From positions 2,728,001-2,792,000 of the forward strand of contig NZ_CP141606.1 in the NCBI RefSeq assembly GCF_035593345.1: DNA of 64,000 bases. Reading direction: 5' to 3'. How positions within the stretch are numbered: position 1 is the stretch's first letter; each line of letters begins with the position of its first letter. A program made the translations under genes and the position numbers. The notes beneath the pieces were generated by a model. It did not search any database, was not told the origin of the DNA, and saw only the letters and a program-made list of their open reading frames with translations. This DNA is from Lelliottia sp. JS-SCA-14 (GTDB taxonomy: Bacteria; Pseudomonadota; Gammaproteobacteria; Enterobacterales; Enterobacteriaceae). Below are positions 25,917 to 34,788 of this stretch, one piece after another.

Positions 25917-26270
25917 ATGAACACGGGCGCATTTATGCATGATTTACTCGACTGGATCGACAACAACCTGGATAGCCGTCTGGACATTGAGTCCGTCGCC
26001 AGGCGATCCGGCTACTCAAAATGGCACCTCCAGCGCCTGTTCAAAGAACATACGGGCTATCCCCTCGCCGGGTATATTCGCGCGCAAAAACTGCAAAAAT
26101 CGGTTGAGCGCTTAACCCGCAGCGATGAACCGATTTTAAACGTGGCGATCGCCCTGGGCTTTGACTCTCAGCAGTCCTTCAACCGCAGCTTTAAGCGTCA
26201 GTATGGTCAGGCGCCCGGCGCATGGCGGCGGAGTTTAGGTGGCCCGGAAACGCAGCCGCTACGCCAGTAA
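25917..26270 (+). CDS. rarA: RarA, AraC/XylS-type activator of oqxAB
   Basis: A 117-residue single-domain AraC-type regulator, like MarA, SoxS and Rob. I start at ATG 25917 after GGGGGGT; the frame extends upstream without support. Two helix-turn-helix units are visible: LDIESVARRSGYSKWHLQRL (about 20-40) and ILNVAIALGFDSQQSFNRSF (about 68-90), ending KRQYGQAPGAWR. Overexpression of RarA in Klebsiella raises OqxAB-mediated multidrug resistance. Position divergent to oqxA completes the rarA-oqxA-oqxB-oqxR locus. Confidence 0.93.
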   Translation: MNTGAFMHDLLDWIDNNLDSRLDIESVARRSGYSKWHLQRLFKEHTGYPLAGYIRAQKLQKSVERLTRSDEPILNVAIALGFDSQQSFNRSFKRQYGQAPGAWRRSLGGPETQPLRQ

Positions 26271-26295
26271 TCCCGGTCGTGCATCGCGCGTGGGA

Positions 26296-27174
26296 TCATT
26301 CCCCGCCATCGACGGAAATGCCTGCTCGTATACTGGCAATAAAGTTGTCGCGAATGACATCCTCTTTGCTTGCGTCCCAGGCGATGCCGACCTTCCAGCT
26401 GATTGACTCCCCCGTTAACGGAATCATCACCAGTTCCGGCGGCGCGATATGCGTAACGCTGGTGGGCAGAATGGCAACACCGATCCCCGCAATCACCATC
26501 GCAACGATAGTCTGGATATCATCAGTCAGTTGAGTCGATGAGATGAAAAGACCGTTATCGTGCAGATAACGGTCGATCTGCCTATTCAAACCCTGCCCCC
26601 GCTCATCATGCAGGCGCAACAGGGGACGTTTCGTTAGCCACTCAGCCGCGGGCATTATCGGCGATGTTGCGGGCGCAACCAGAACCAGCCGATCGGTAAC
26701 TAACGGCAGGTATTCAAGCGCCACAGGGGGCGGAACCCTGACAAAACCGACCTGAAGCTCATCATTTTGTAAAAGCTCGTACTGCTGGAAGGAGGGAAGA
26801 TCCGTCAATGACATCTCGACTCCCGGATAGTCTCGGCGAAAATCAGCGATACACCGGGGTGCCAGATAAAAGCTAGAGAGACCGAAGCCTACGCTTATAT
26901 GCCCCTCGACCCCTTTTGATACCCGCTCAGCGTGATGCATAAATAACTGGGTTTGCCTGACCACTTTCTCGGCCTCTGGCAGCAAACGTCTCCCGCCAGC
27001 CGTCAGGGCTGCGCCGTGTCGTCCTCGTGAAAATAGAGCAATATTCACCTGGGATTCGAGGAGATTAATCTGTTTGGTCAAGGCCGGTTGCGAGATAAAC
27101 AGCGCCCGCGCCGCATCGGCATAGTTTCCTTTTTCAGCCAGTATCACAAAAGCCTTAAGCAACCGGATGTTCAA
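26296..27174 (-). CDS. LysR-family regulator, divergent to a nitrilase gene
   Basis: A 292-residue LTTR. The HTH is LNIRLLKAFVILAEKGNY then AARALFISQPALTKQINLLE; the effector domain includes ISVGFGLSSFYLAPRCI. No ATG fits: the open frame reaches 27297 but would overlap the divergent nitrilase gene. TTG at 27174 preceded by GGA gives the correct LTTR length and start. It likely regulates the nitrilase-like gene 100 bases away and itself. Confidence 0.87.
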   Translation of the reverse strand: MNIRLLKAFVILAEKGNYADAARALFISQPALTKQINLLESQVNIALFSRGRHGAALTAGGRRLLPEAEKVVRQTQLFMHHAERVSKGVEGHISVGFGLSSFYLAPRCIADFRRDYPGVEMSLTDLPSFQQYELLQNDELQVGFVRVPPPVALEYLPLVTDRLVLVAPATSPIMPAAEWLTKRPLLRLHDERGQGLNRQIDRYLHDNGLFISSTQLTDDIQTIVAMVIAGIGVAILPTSVTHIAPPELVMIPLTGESISWKVGIAWDASKEDVIRDNFIASIRAGISVDGGE

Positions 27175-27274
27175 TTTTGCATTCCAGATAGTTATTAAAA
27201 TCAGAAATGATTTGATTATACAGTTATCGGAAAGCGTTATGTAATTCAGTCTCGATGACAACTGGAGATGCATC

Positions 27275-28273
27275 ATGAACGAACATCCACCCCTCAAAGC
27301 GGCAACCGTACAGTTTCAGCATCAGGCGAATAACAAAAAATACAATCTGCTGATCATGGAGAAATTTATTGAACAGGCGGCGCTTGAGCAGGTGAAAATT
27401 CTCACCTTCCCTGAAATGTGTATCACCGGCTACTGGCATGTCCCCAAACTCAACGCAGCAGAGGTGTCCGCTCTGGCAGAGCCGATTGCTGAGAGCCCTT
27501 CCCTGTCGTTAATTCGCACTCTGGCGATGAAACATCACATGCTTATTGGCGCCGGTCTGATTGAAAGAGCCGACGATGGCCGCCTTTACAATGCGTATGT
27601 GGCCTGTATGCCGGACGGCTCCATGCATACGCATCGTAAGCTCCATGCTTTTGAACATCCGGCCATCAGCAGCGGGGACAGCTTTACCGTTTTTGATACA
27701 CCCTGGGGCGTGAAAGTCGGCATCCTGATTTGCTGGGACAATAATCTGGTCGAAAATGTGCGTGCGACGGCGTTGCTGGGTGCCGATATTCTTCTCGCGC
27801 CGCATCAAACAGGGGGGACCGATTCCCGCAGTCCTCACGCGATGAAGCCTGTTCCGCTGTCGCTCTGGGAGGAGCGGGAAACGCGCAAGGAAGAAATTAC
27901 GGCCGCCTTCAAAGGGCCAAGCGGACGGGAATGGCTCATGCGCTGGCTACCTGCCCGTGCACATGACAACGGCGTCTTTCTTCTCTTCAGCAACGGCGTC
28001 GGTGCGGATGATGACGAAGTGCGAACAGGTAATGCTATGATCCTCGATCCTTATGGCAGGATTGTGAATGAAACCTGGGCGGCTGAAAATGTGATGGTGA
28101 GCGCTGAACTGGATTTAAGCCTGCTTGCAATGAGCACCGGACGCCGCTGGATCCATGGTCGCCGTCCTGATTTATACCAGATACTGACACAGCCGCAGGG
28201 CTATGAGCGTGATGCGATCAGTGCACGATTTTCGAATGAGCTCCCTTCTCGCCAGAATGTCAGCACTTTTTAG
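27275..28273 (+). CDS. Carbon-nitrogen hydrolase (nitrilase superfamily)
   Basis: A 332-residue cytoplasmic hydrolase with the Glu-Lys-Cys triad: FPEMCITGYW (Glu47), HTHRKLHAFEHP (Lys122) and ILICWDNNLVEN (Cys153). It cleaves amide or nitrile C-N bonds; the substrate is not evident. GGAGATGCATC precedes the ATG. The extra C-terminal region (WIHGRRPDLYQILTQ) is common in aliphatic amidohydrolases. It is controlled, presumably, by the divergent LysR protein. A link with indole-acetonitrile or aromatic nitrile use is tempting given the iac cluster but is not shown by the sequence. Confidence 0.9.
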   Translation: MNEHPPLKAATVQFQHQANNKKYNLLIMEKFIEQAALEQVKILTFPEMCITGYWHVPKLNAAEVSALAEPIAESPSLSLIRTLAMKHHMLIGAGLIERADDGRLYNAYVACMPDGSMHTHRKLHAFEHPAISSGDSFTVFDTPWGVKVGILICWDNNLVENVRATALLGADILLAPHQTGGTDSRSPHAMKPVPLSLWEERETRKEEITAAFKGPSGREWLMRWLPARAHDNGVFLLFSNGVGADDDEVRTGNAMILDPYGRIVNETWAAENVMVSAELDLSLLAMSTGRRWIHGRRPDLYQILTQPQGYERDAISARFSNELPSRQNVSTF

Positions 28274-28300
28274 CTGCAACATAAACCCGGAACTGATATG

Positions 28301-28316
28301 CTGTATATAATTACAG
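28301..28316 (+). promoter_or_regulatory. LexA (SOS) box of yebG
   Basis: CTG-TATATAATTA-CAG is a canonical CTG-N10-CAG LexA operator, 16 bases before the yebG start codon. Confidence 0.9.
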
Positions 28317-28331
28317 TATGAGGTGCGCATA

Positions 28332-28643
28332 ATGGCTGTTGAAACAAAATTTGTTGTCGTAAGAAAAGGTGTAGAGAAAATGACTTTTGCCAGTAAGAAA
28401 GAAGCTGACGCTCACGACAAGCTGCTTGATATGGCAGACGCGTTTACCGACTGGCTGCTGCAAAGCGAAATGGGTATGGATGAGACGCAGGCTGAAAATC
28501 TTGGTCTTTATCTCGCCGAGCAGAAAGAGACCGTGCAGCATATTCTGCGTACCAGCAAGCTTCCCGATCCCGCCGTTGTTGCAGATAAAACAGAATCCGA
28601 TGCCGTTGATGCTAAAAAAATCAGAGCAGTGAAAGCGGCCTGA
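28332..28643 (+). CDS. yebG: YebG family SOS-induced protein
   Basis: A 103-residue protein beginning MAVETKFVVVRKGVEKMTF, the YebG signature, with FASKKEADAHDKLLDMADAF and a C-terminal tail rich in Ala/Asp/Lys (E. coli YebG is 96 residues). GAGG precedes ATG 28332. The function is unknown beyond LexA-controlled induction after DNA damage and, in E. coli, additional cAMP influence. A LexA box upstream and a strong terminator downstream define a single-gene unit. Confidence 0.93.
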   Translation: MAVETKFVVVRKGVEKMTFASKKEADAHDKLLDMADAFTDWLLQSEMGMDETQAENLGLYLAEQKETVQHILRTSKLPDPAVVADKTESDAVDAKKIRAVKAA

Positions 28644-28673
28644 TTGTCAGAACACATCATCACCGAGCCTGTC

Positions 28674-28706
28674 GCCGTAAGCAGATAACTGCTTACGGCT
28701 TTTTTG
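28674..28706 (+). terminator. Terminator of yebG
   Basis: GCCGTAAGCAG pairs with CTGCTTACGGC around ATAA, followed by a TTTTTT run: a strong rho-independent terminator. Confidence 0.92.
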
Positions 28707-28783
28707 TTGTCTGAAGGGAGCCGCAACGCTTCAGGACCGCAGTTGTAGATATCAGCGCCTCGCTCCACTGGCAGAACCTTGCA

Positions 28784-29368
28784 TCATTGATTTCGTTTCA
28801 CCTCGTATTGCAGGCACGCCACCCCTGACGGGAAAACTTGACTCTTCACCAGCCTGAGTGAGGTTCTCTCTTTTATGTTTTTGAACAAGGGAATGCCTTG
28901 CCCCAGCAGAATTGGATTGACGAATAGCCAATACTCATCGATAAGGTTTTCCGCCATTAGCGCGTGAGTCGCTGAGGGACTGCCAAACAGTAAGATTTCG
29001 ATGCCCGCGCTGTGCTTGAGCTTGCTGATTTCGTCGCTTAAATTGCTACTGATAATTTGCGTATCAGGGTGATTTTTTGGCACCAGCGTTTTCGACAACA
29101 CCACTTTGTGGGCAGATTTATACCAACGCGAATGCGCGTGGTCATGCGGGCTGGCATCAGGCTTATCGGCAGCCGTTGGCCAGTACGACTCCATCATCTG
29201 ATAGGTGTTGCGCCCATATAAGGCAGTGTCGGTCTGCTGAATTCGCTGCTCCACGTACTCAAACAAGTCGGGGCTTATGCTTATCCACTCCAGACCCGCC
29301 GGGCCCTCAGCGGTAGAAGAGACAAAACCATCCAGCGACACATGAACAAACGAAACGATTTTTCTCAT
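28784..29368 (-). CDS. RibD C-terminal / dihydrofolate reductase-like protein
   Basis: A 194-residue protein of the RibD_C family (COG0262). MRKIVSFVHVSLDGFVSS is the N-terminal strand; DTALYGRNTYQMMESYWP and IEILLFGSPSATHALMAENLIDEYW follow, with ILLGQGIPLFK near the end. I start at ATG 29368 (AAAGAGAAA upstream); an upstream extension to 29479 lacks support. Members are NAD(P)H-dependent reductases of mostly unknown substrate. A second, divergent member lies at 31431-31964. Confidence 0.85.
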   Translation of the reverse strand: MRKIVSFVHVSLDGFVSSTAEGPAGLEWISISPDLFEYVEQRIQQTDTALYGRNTYQMMESYWPTAADKPDASPHDHAHSRWYKSAHKVVLSKTLVPKNHPDTQIISSNLSDEISKLKHSAGIEILLFGSPSATHALMAENLIDEYWLFVNPILLGQGIPLFKNIKERTSLRLVKSQVFPSGVACLQYEVKRNQ

Positions 29369-29540
29369 GATTTTCTCTTTGGTTACGTTTTGACTACATA
29401 GGCCTGTGAGCCGCGCCAGGGGTTCGTTCCCGTCTTCAATTGTTGCCATTTTCTCCAGCGGGATCTTGCGTGCTTGCACGTTCGGAAAAAACAGATGTTT
29501 TGTACGAGAACGATCCGAAGCGCGATCTCACGATTGGTAT

Positions 29541-30500
29541 CTATTTCTTAGCCAGCCAGGGAGATGTCGTGCTCCAGAAAATGATATCAGCACCGAGATA
29601 ATCTTCTGCGAACAGGACAAACTCATCCTTGCTAAATGGCTTACCCGTTTTAGGATTTTTATAGGTTAAGGTCGGTTCCTGTACTGCCATGGCAACGAGC
29701 GCCAGTTTGCCTTTATATTTATTGAAGAAGGGGTATGAGTTCTTCATTTGCGCCTTGCGGTTGGGGACGATATCCGGACCTCCAACGCCAATATGATTAG
29801 CACTGGCAAACTCAAACAGACGCCCCATGTAATTATGGTCGTTGTTCCATTCGCACGGCCAGAAATTGACATATTGAACCACGTGGGATTTGGTAAACAC
29901 CTTTCGTGCAAAGGCCAGGTTTTCCATTTCCCCTGCAAAATAGTTATCGCAGGAAAATCCTTTGGGTAGTTTGTTCTTGTCAAGATCAATGGCGGTTTCA
30001 GGTAGATTCACCCCATAGACTTGACCATCGAAACGCTTTGCAATCGCCGCCAGCAACGACTGATAACGTTGACGAACATCAGCATCCCATTGCTGTGCCA
30101 CCCAACCTGCTCCAATGGGCTTCCCTTCGCCTGGGTTATCAAATTGTGGCGAAATCCCACCGCCATATCGGGCTTCACTCATCAGATAATCAGGGACATA
30201 CCGGGCATCTTGTTCGAAAAATCGGTCCTGGATTTGGATGAACAGTTTTTTATTGGCTCCCTTGAGACGAGCCAGATCCTCCTCAATCTGCGAGAAGTCG
30301 TATTTGTTTTTCTCAGGTTCGAGTGAACGCCAGTTGTAAACGATCTGCGCACCGCCAATGTCGCTACGAGCCATAATGGCTGACGCTGCTTCGAGCTCAC
30401 CAGAGCTGGTGTAGATAAAGTTCTCCGGCGTTTTAGCCAATACTGGCAATGCCACAGCAAGCAGTACTGCTGCTACACCAGGTCGAATTTTTATGGTCAT
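29541..30500 (-). CDS. Secreted TIM-barrel (glycosidase-like) protein
   Basis: A 319-residue protein with signal peptide ending VLA (residue 22), so it is periplasmic or secreted. IYTSSGELEAASAIMARSD, NWRSLEPEKNKYDFSQIEED and KLFIQIQDRFF resemble the strands of glycoside hydrolase clan A barrels (cellulase or beta-galactosidase-like). A glutamate in VYGVNLPETAID could be the acid/base and that in VAMAVQEPTLTY the nucleophile; this is inference. I do not recognise a named family, and similar proteins are usually called hypothetical. It stands alone between an RibD-like gene and a TetR gene. Confidence 0.6.
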   Translation of the reverse strand: MTIKIRPGVAAVLLAVALPVLAKTPENFIYTSSGELEAASAIMARSDIGGAQIVYNWRSLEPEKNKYDFSQIEEDLARLKGANKKLFIQIQDRFFEQDARYVPDYLMSEARYGGGISPQFDNPGEGKPIGAGWVAQQWDADVRQRYQSLLAAIAKRFDGQVYGVNLPETAIDLDKNKLPKGFSCDNYFAGEMENLAFARKVFTKSHVVQYVNFWPCEWNNDHNYMGRLFEFASANHIGVGGPDIVPNRKAQMKNSYPFFNKYKGKLALVAMAVQEPTLTYKNPKTGKPFSKDEFVLFAEDYLGADIIFWSTTSPWLAKK

Positions 30501-30764
30501 GATATTGGTCCTTTTTAAAGGCTCGGTAGCCTGCTTCGATGAGTTATCAGGGTGACAGAAGCCGGTAATTAGACCCGAACAACCAGATGTTTTCTATATG
30601 TTTGCAACAGCCCATTTGGAGCAACTTTTGTGTCACAGCGCACTGATTTTCCGCTGAGACTAACGCCCGCCTTTACGGCCACAGGATCTTTCACAGGCGT
30701 GCCCAGCCGTGGTGTGTGTGGATTTCAGATCATATAACATGTTGTGAAATCCGATATCCAAGGG

Positions 30765-31331
30765 TTAAGGTCGGGAGGATTCCAATGCATTGCAAATTAG
30801 TGCTAAAGGTCCATTCATCATTTCAGTTTTGATCATCTTCTCATCATGGCAACAACTGATGGAAAACGCGAAACCGTGCAAATAATCTGCCAGTAAATCT
30901 AGTCCGTCTTTTTCGGTTTTTTGGGGTAGAGCTAAAGGAGAAACAATGATTTTATACCGTTCAGTAAATATTTGGGCTGGGCCGTGTGATGTCATACTCA
31001 GCATAGTTTGTAGTAGTCCGTTATACTCGCGTAATATTTCGACATAACTGACACATAAGTACTTTAACTCGTTTTGCCAGTCTGAATGCACTTGAGGCAG
31101 GTAGATCTCTCCCACAAGTGATGTAGTTAGTGCTTCTAGCAACGAATTCTTGTTGTTGAAGTAGTGATAGATCGCCATAGGATCCACGTTTAATTGCGTT
31201 GCTAATGAACGGATACTGGGGACTTTTCCATTCTCTTTCATCAAACACTTAGCTGTTTCTATAATTCTATCAGCACTTAACTGTGTTAACTTTCCTACCG
31301 GTCGCCCGCGTTTTTTTTCATTGACATCCAT
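30765..31331 (-). CDS. TetR-family transcriptional regulator
   Basis: A 188-residue TetR regulator. The N-terminal HTH is IRSLATQLNVDPMAIYHYFNNK (residues about 40-61, quoted in part), and the C-terminal domain is helical and hydrophobic. GKRGRPVGKLTQLSADRI type N-terminus (KKRGRPVGK) is usual. It is divergent to the RibD-like gene at 31431, and a perfect 19-base palindrome lies between them, so it probably represses that gene and itself. Confidence 0.88.
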   Translation of the reverse strand: MDVNEKKRGRPVGKLTQLSADRIIETAKCLMKENGKVPSIRSLATQLNVDPMAIYHYFNNKNSLLEALTTSLVGEIYLPQVHSDWQNELKYLCVSYVEILREYNGLLQTMLSMTSHGPAQIFTERYKIIVSPLALPQKTEKDGLDLLADYLHGFAFSISCCHDEKMIKTEMMNGPLALICNALESSRP

Positions 31332-31356
31332 CTGATAACTCCAATAAAATCGATTT

Positions 31357-31375
31357 AATTCTACATTGTAGAATT
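31357..31375. promoter_or_regulatory. Palindromic TetR operator candidate
   Basis: AATTCTAC-ATT-GTAGAATT is a perfect inverted repeat with a three-base centre, 26 bases from the TetR start codon and 56 bases from the divergent gene. Length and position fit a TetR operator. Confidence 0.8.
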
Positions 31376-31430
31376 CATTGTAAACTATGTTTTAGTTTGA
31401 CTCAACCACGACTAATTTTATGGGGTATTC

Positions 31431-31964
31431 ATGGCAAACATCGTATTTATTGCAACCAGCCTGGATGGCTATATTGCTGATAAACAAGGGAAGCTCGACT
31501 GGCTTTATGCGATACCGAATCCAGATAATGTCGATACTGGCTTCTTTGCTTTGTTGGAGCGAATTGACGGGGTGGTGATGGGGCGTAATACCCTTGATGT
31601 TGTGCTGAGTTTTGATTGCAATTGGCCTTATACAAAGCCAGTGTTTGTTTTGAGCAATACCATGACAAAAGTGCCGCGAGGCTATGAAGAAAAAGTATTC
31701 TTAGTCAAAGGCGAATTGAAAAATATTATCGCGGACCTGAATGCCAAGGGATTTAATGATCTCTACATCGACGGTGGTGCAACAATTCAAAGCTTCCTCA
31801 ATGAAGATTTAATCGATCAAATGATTATTACTCGCTTTCCAATCTTACTTGGAGGGGGCGTACCTTTGTTTAGTGAACTAAAACAACCATTGAACTTCAA
31901 AGTGACAAAAAATGAAGTTGTGCTAGATACCTTAGTTAAAACCACTTACGTACGAGAGAAATAA
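31431..31964 (+). CDS. RibD C-terminal / dihydrofolate reductase-like protein
   Basis: A 177-residue member of the same reductase family as 28784-29368, but of a different subgroup: MANIVFIATSLDGYIAD, VVMGRNTLDVVLSF, LYIDGGATIQSFLNEDLID and FPILLGGGVPLF. It probably binds NADPH; the substrate is unknown. Lower GC than surrounding core genes. It is likely under control of the divergent TetR repressor through the intervening palindrome. Confidence 0.86.
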   Translation: MANIVFIATSLDGYIADKQGKLDWLYAIPNPDNVDTGFFALLERIDGVVMGRNTLDVVLSFDCNWPYTKPVFVLSNTMTKVPRGYEEKVFLVKGELKNIIADLNAKGFNDLYIDGGATIQSFLNEDLIDQMIITRFPILLGGGVPLFSELKQPLNFKVTKNEVVLDTLVKTTYVREK

Positions 31965-32212
31965 TAACTATTTTTGTATTTATAAATGATATTCATAACA
32001 AGTCTCTGGCTATTTTTAAATACCGAAAAGGCCCGACTTGCAACATTTAGCACGTGGCGATTCAGATCAACAGGCACTAGTTTAGGCGGTCCCTTTTACA
32101 TGCAACATGATTATCCGCTTCTCGCTCAAAGCAAACATAACCGCCCCCGCCCCCCCCCAGGCACACTTAGCAAGCCCTTCAACAAAGCCCATACCGCACA
32201 ACCCAACCAACA

Positions 32213-32237
32213 GAAGATGCCCGCCACGGGCATCTTC
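32213..32237 (-). terminator. Terminator-like hairpin after the GNAT gene
   Basis: GAAGATGCCCG pairs with CGGGCATCTTC around CCA. It lies just downstream of the leftward GNAT gene; the T-rich tail is weak. Confidence 0.6.
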
Positions 32238-32252
32238 CCCCCTACCCTTGCT

Positions 32253-32729
32253 CTATTCAGCGAACCGCAAAAGCGCTTCACCGTCCAGGCGATAGCGCAC
32301 CCATTCGTTTTGCGGTAATGCACCAATACTGAGGTAAAAATCAATTGCCGGTTGGTTCCAGTCCAGAACACTCCATTCTAAGCGTCCACACCGCCGTTCA
32401 ACTGCATATTGCGCAATTTGTTTCAGCAATGCTCTCCCCGCACCTTTACCGCGATATTCGGGGGAAACATACAGATCTTCCATATAAATGCCATTACGCC
32501 CAAGCCAGGTGGAATAGCTGGTGAAGAAGACCGCATACCCTGCTGCTTTGCCATCAATCTCGCAGATCAACGCTTCTGTATGACTGCCGTCGCCAAAAAG
32601 TGTTTCCCGAATTTCATCTGGCGTCGTCACCACCTCTTCCGGGGCTTTTTCATAGACTGCCAGTTCATAAATCATTGTGTAGATTGCAGACGCATCTTCC
32701 GGACGGGCCTGGCGAAGAGTGATACTCAT
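32253..32729 (-). CDS. GNAT-family N-acetyltransferase
   Basis: A 158-residue acetyltransferase. AGGAAAACA precedes ATG 32729. The acetyl-CoA motif A is VSPEYRGKGAGRALLKQIA (about 90-110), with MEDLYV before it and EWSVLDWNQPAIDFYLSIGA after. This arrangement is typical of the diamine/spermidine-like or thialysine acetyltransferase subgroup (SSAT-like), so a polyamine or amino-acid analogue may be the substrate. Standing alone; a hairpin terminator follows. Confidence 0.88.
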   Translation of the reverse strand: MSITLRQARPEDASAIYTMIYELAVYEKAPEEVVTTPDEIRETLFGDGSHTEALICEIDGKAAGYAVFFTSYSTWLGRNGIYMEDLYVSPEYRGKGAGRALLKQIAQYAVERRCGRLEWSVLDWNQPAIDFYLSIGALPQNEWVRYRLDGEALLRFAE

Positions 32730-32821
32730 TTGTTTTCCTGTCATTTTTACAAGCTATCGATATTGATGGCGGTAAGCATAGGGGGTATTGTCGGAAGAAT
32801 TAAGTGCAATGAAATCACCCA

Positions 32822-33748
32822 ATGATGAATATTATGCATCCAGCGCTAAGGCGCCTTGATTTGAATCTGCTGCTCATTTTTGACGCAATCTATCGCCACT
32901 CTTCCGTTCGACTCGCCGCAGATGAACTGGCGATGAGCACATCGGCGCTGAGTCACGCCCTGTCACGGCTACGCGCGGCTCTCAATGACCCGTTGTTTTA
33001 CCGGGAAGGCTATCGGATGCGTCCAAGCGTATATGCCACCCAGCTCGCGCCTTCTATTGCTTCAGCCCTGAAACTTCTCAATCAGGAATTGACTCCTCAA
33101 CCAGAATTCATCGCTGCCGAAAGCTCGGATTGTATCCAGGTCGCCATTACGGACTTCACCGCGTTATGCATTTTTCCTGCGCTGATGCATCAGTTGCAGC
33201 ATGACGCTCCCGGCTTACGCTTTGAGTTACGGTATTTGCCGCACAGCCCGGCGCTGACAGAACTGCTGGCGGGCGAAGTGGATTTGGCGCTTGGGTTCAG
33301 TACACCGGAAGATCTTCAGCATCAGGAACTGGAAGAGATCAACTGGTTTGAAGATGAGTATGTTGTCATCAGCAACCTTCACCGAACCCAGCTAACACTG
33401 GAGGATTATCTCACCGCGCGTCATCTCGTTATCACCCCCTGGAATGAAAAGCGGGGCGTACTGGATATTCAGCTTGAGCAGATGGGCTACACACGGCAGA
33501 TTGCGCTCAAGACGCCGTCGATGCTGAGTGCACCCTTTATTGTTGCGCAAAGCGATCTGCTGATGGCCCTTCCCCGTTATGCGGCTGAGAAACTCATTCC
33601 TGCCGCCAGTATCAAGATTTTTCCATTGCCGTTCGCGATAAGCCCGTTTGAAGTCAAAATTTATTCGCACAAACGCAGTGGTCAGCGAGGGGCAACCAAA
33701 TGGCTCAAGGCAAAACTCCAGACGCTGGCAGACGAGATTAACCCTTGA
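32822..33748 (+). CDS. LysR-family regulator
   Basis: A 308-residue LTTR with HTH LNLLLIFDAIYRHSSVRLA and ELAMSTSALSHALSRLR, and an effector-binding domain IQVAITDFTALCIFPALM. The subgroup resembles NodD/LeuO-like regulators with short linkers. Three in-frame ATG codons (32822, 32825, 32834) compete; none has a strong ribosome site. The divergent GNAT gene and the downstream PanE-like gene are both plausible targets. Confidence 0.86.
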   Translation: MMNIMHPALRRLDLNLLLIFDAIYRHSSVRLAADELAMSTSALSHALSRLRAALNDPLFYREGYRMRPSVYATQLAPSIASALKLLNQELTPQPEFIAAESSDCIQVAITDFTALCIFPALMHQLQHDAPGLRFELRYLPHSPALTELLAGEVDLALGFSTPEDLQHQELEEINWFEDEYVVISNLHRTQLTLEDYLTARHLVITPWNEKRGVLDIQLEQMGYTRQIALKTPSMLSAPFIVAQSDLLMALPRYAAEKLIPAASIKIFPLPFAISPFEVKIYSHKRSGQRGATKWLKAKLQTLADEINP

Positions 33749-33887
33749 TATGGCAACGGGAAAAGGGGGATAAGCGGACTGTTTACGCGCAAATTCATCA
33801 ACTTGCCAGCCACAGCCCAAAGAGCCGCATAATGCGAGAGGAGTATGCTAAAAAGTCACTCTCGTTACTCAAGAAGGAGGTAATAAG

Positions 33888-34778
33888 ATGTCTGACCATC
33901 CCTCAGTCGCCCTTATCGGTCCCGGCGCTATCGGCACCACGATTGCCGCCGCACTTCATGAAGTTGGCCGAACGCCCCTGCTCTGCGGGCGCACCGCTCA
34001 TCCGCAGTTAATTTTGCGTCACGATGACGGTGAAGTAACGGTGCCCGGCCCGGTATTAACCGATCCGACGACCGTCCGTCATCCGTTCGATTTGGTGTTT
34101 GTCGCGGTAAAAACGACTCAGGTGGCAGACTGCGCCGAATGGCTTGCCGCCCTGTGTGATGAAAACACCGTCGTCTGCGCGCTGCAAAATGGCGTCGAGC
34201 AGAAAACCCAGCTCGAACCTTACGTCAATGGCGCCACGGTGATCCCGTCGGTGGTCTGGTTTCCGGCCCAGCGCGAGGCGGATGCCTCGGTCTGGCTGCG
34301 CGCCAAACCGCGTCTGACCCTCCCGGATATCCCGCAGGCCACACGCATCATCGATGCCCTCAGCGGCACGCGCTGTGCGGTCGAGCTGTCAGCCGATTTT
34401 ATCTCCATAGCCTGGCGCAAGCTGTTACAAAATGCCGTTGCCGGGCTGATGGTGCTGGCGAATCGTCGCGCGGGCATGTTCTCGCGGGACGATATTACCG
34501 AGCTGGCGCTGGCCTATCTGCACGAATGTCTGAGCGTCGCGCGGGCAGAGGGCGCGAGCCTGAGCGACAGCGTGCCGCAGGAGATCGTCGACGGGTTTCA
34601 TCGTGCCCCGGCAGATCTGGGCACCTCCATTCTGGCCGACCGCCAGGCCAATCGCCCGCTGGAGTGGGACATCCGTAACGGCGTGATCCAGCGCTACGGG
34701 CAAAAACATGGCCTTCCCGTGCCCATCAGCAACGTCATCGTTCCGCTGCTGGCGGCGGGCAGCGAGGGGCCGGGTTGA
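33888..34778 (+). CDS. Ketopantoate reductase-like (PanE/ApbA family) oxidoreductase
   Basis: A 296-residue protein with a Rossmann NADP motif ALIGPGAIGTTIAAALHE at the N-terminus and the catalytic lysine and asparagine in IAWRKLLQNAVAGL (about 183-196). GGAGGTAATAAG is an ideal ribosome site. The family reduces 2-oxo acids such as ketopantoate, but this copy is divergent from PanE and its substrate is uncertain. It follows a LysR gene by 139 bases on the same strand. Confidence 0.83.
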   Translation: MSDHPSVALIGPGAIGTTIAAALHEVGRTPLLCGRTAHPQLILRHDDGEVTVPGPVLTDPTTVRHPFDLVFVAVKTTQVADCAEWLAALCDENTVVCALQNGVEQKTQLEPYVNGATVIPSVVWFPAQREADASVWLRAKPRLTLPDIPQATRIIDALSGTRCAVELSADFISIAWRKLLQNAVAGLMVLANRRAGMFSRDDITELALAYLHECLSVARAEGASLSDSVPQEIVDGFHRAPADLGTSILADRQANRPLEWDIRNGVIQRYGQKHGLPVPISNVIVPLLAAGSEGPG

Positions 34779-34788
34779 CGTGAAGGAT

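Noticed and set aside
28784..29479. Longer start (29479) for the RibD-like gene
   Set aside because: The extension has no ribosome site and the family N-terminus begins at MRKIVSF.
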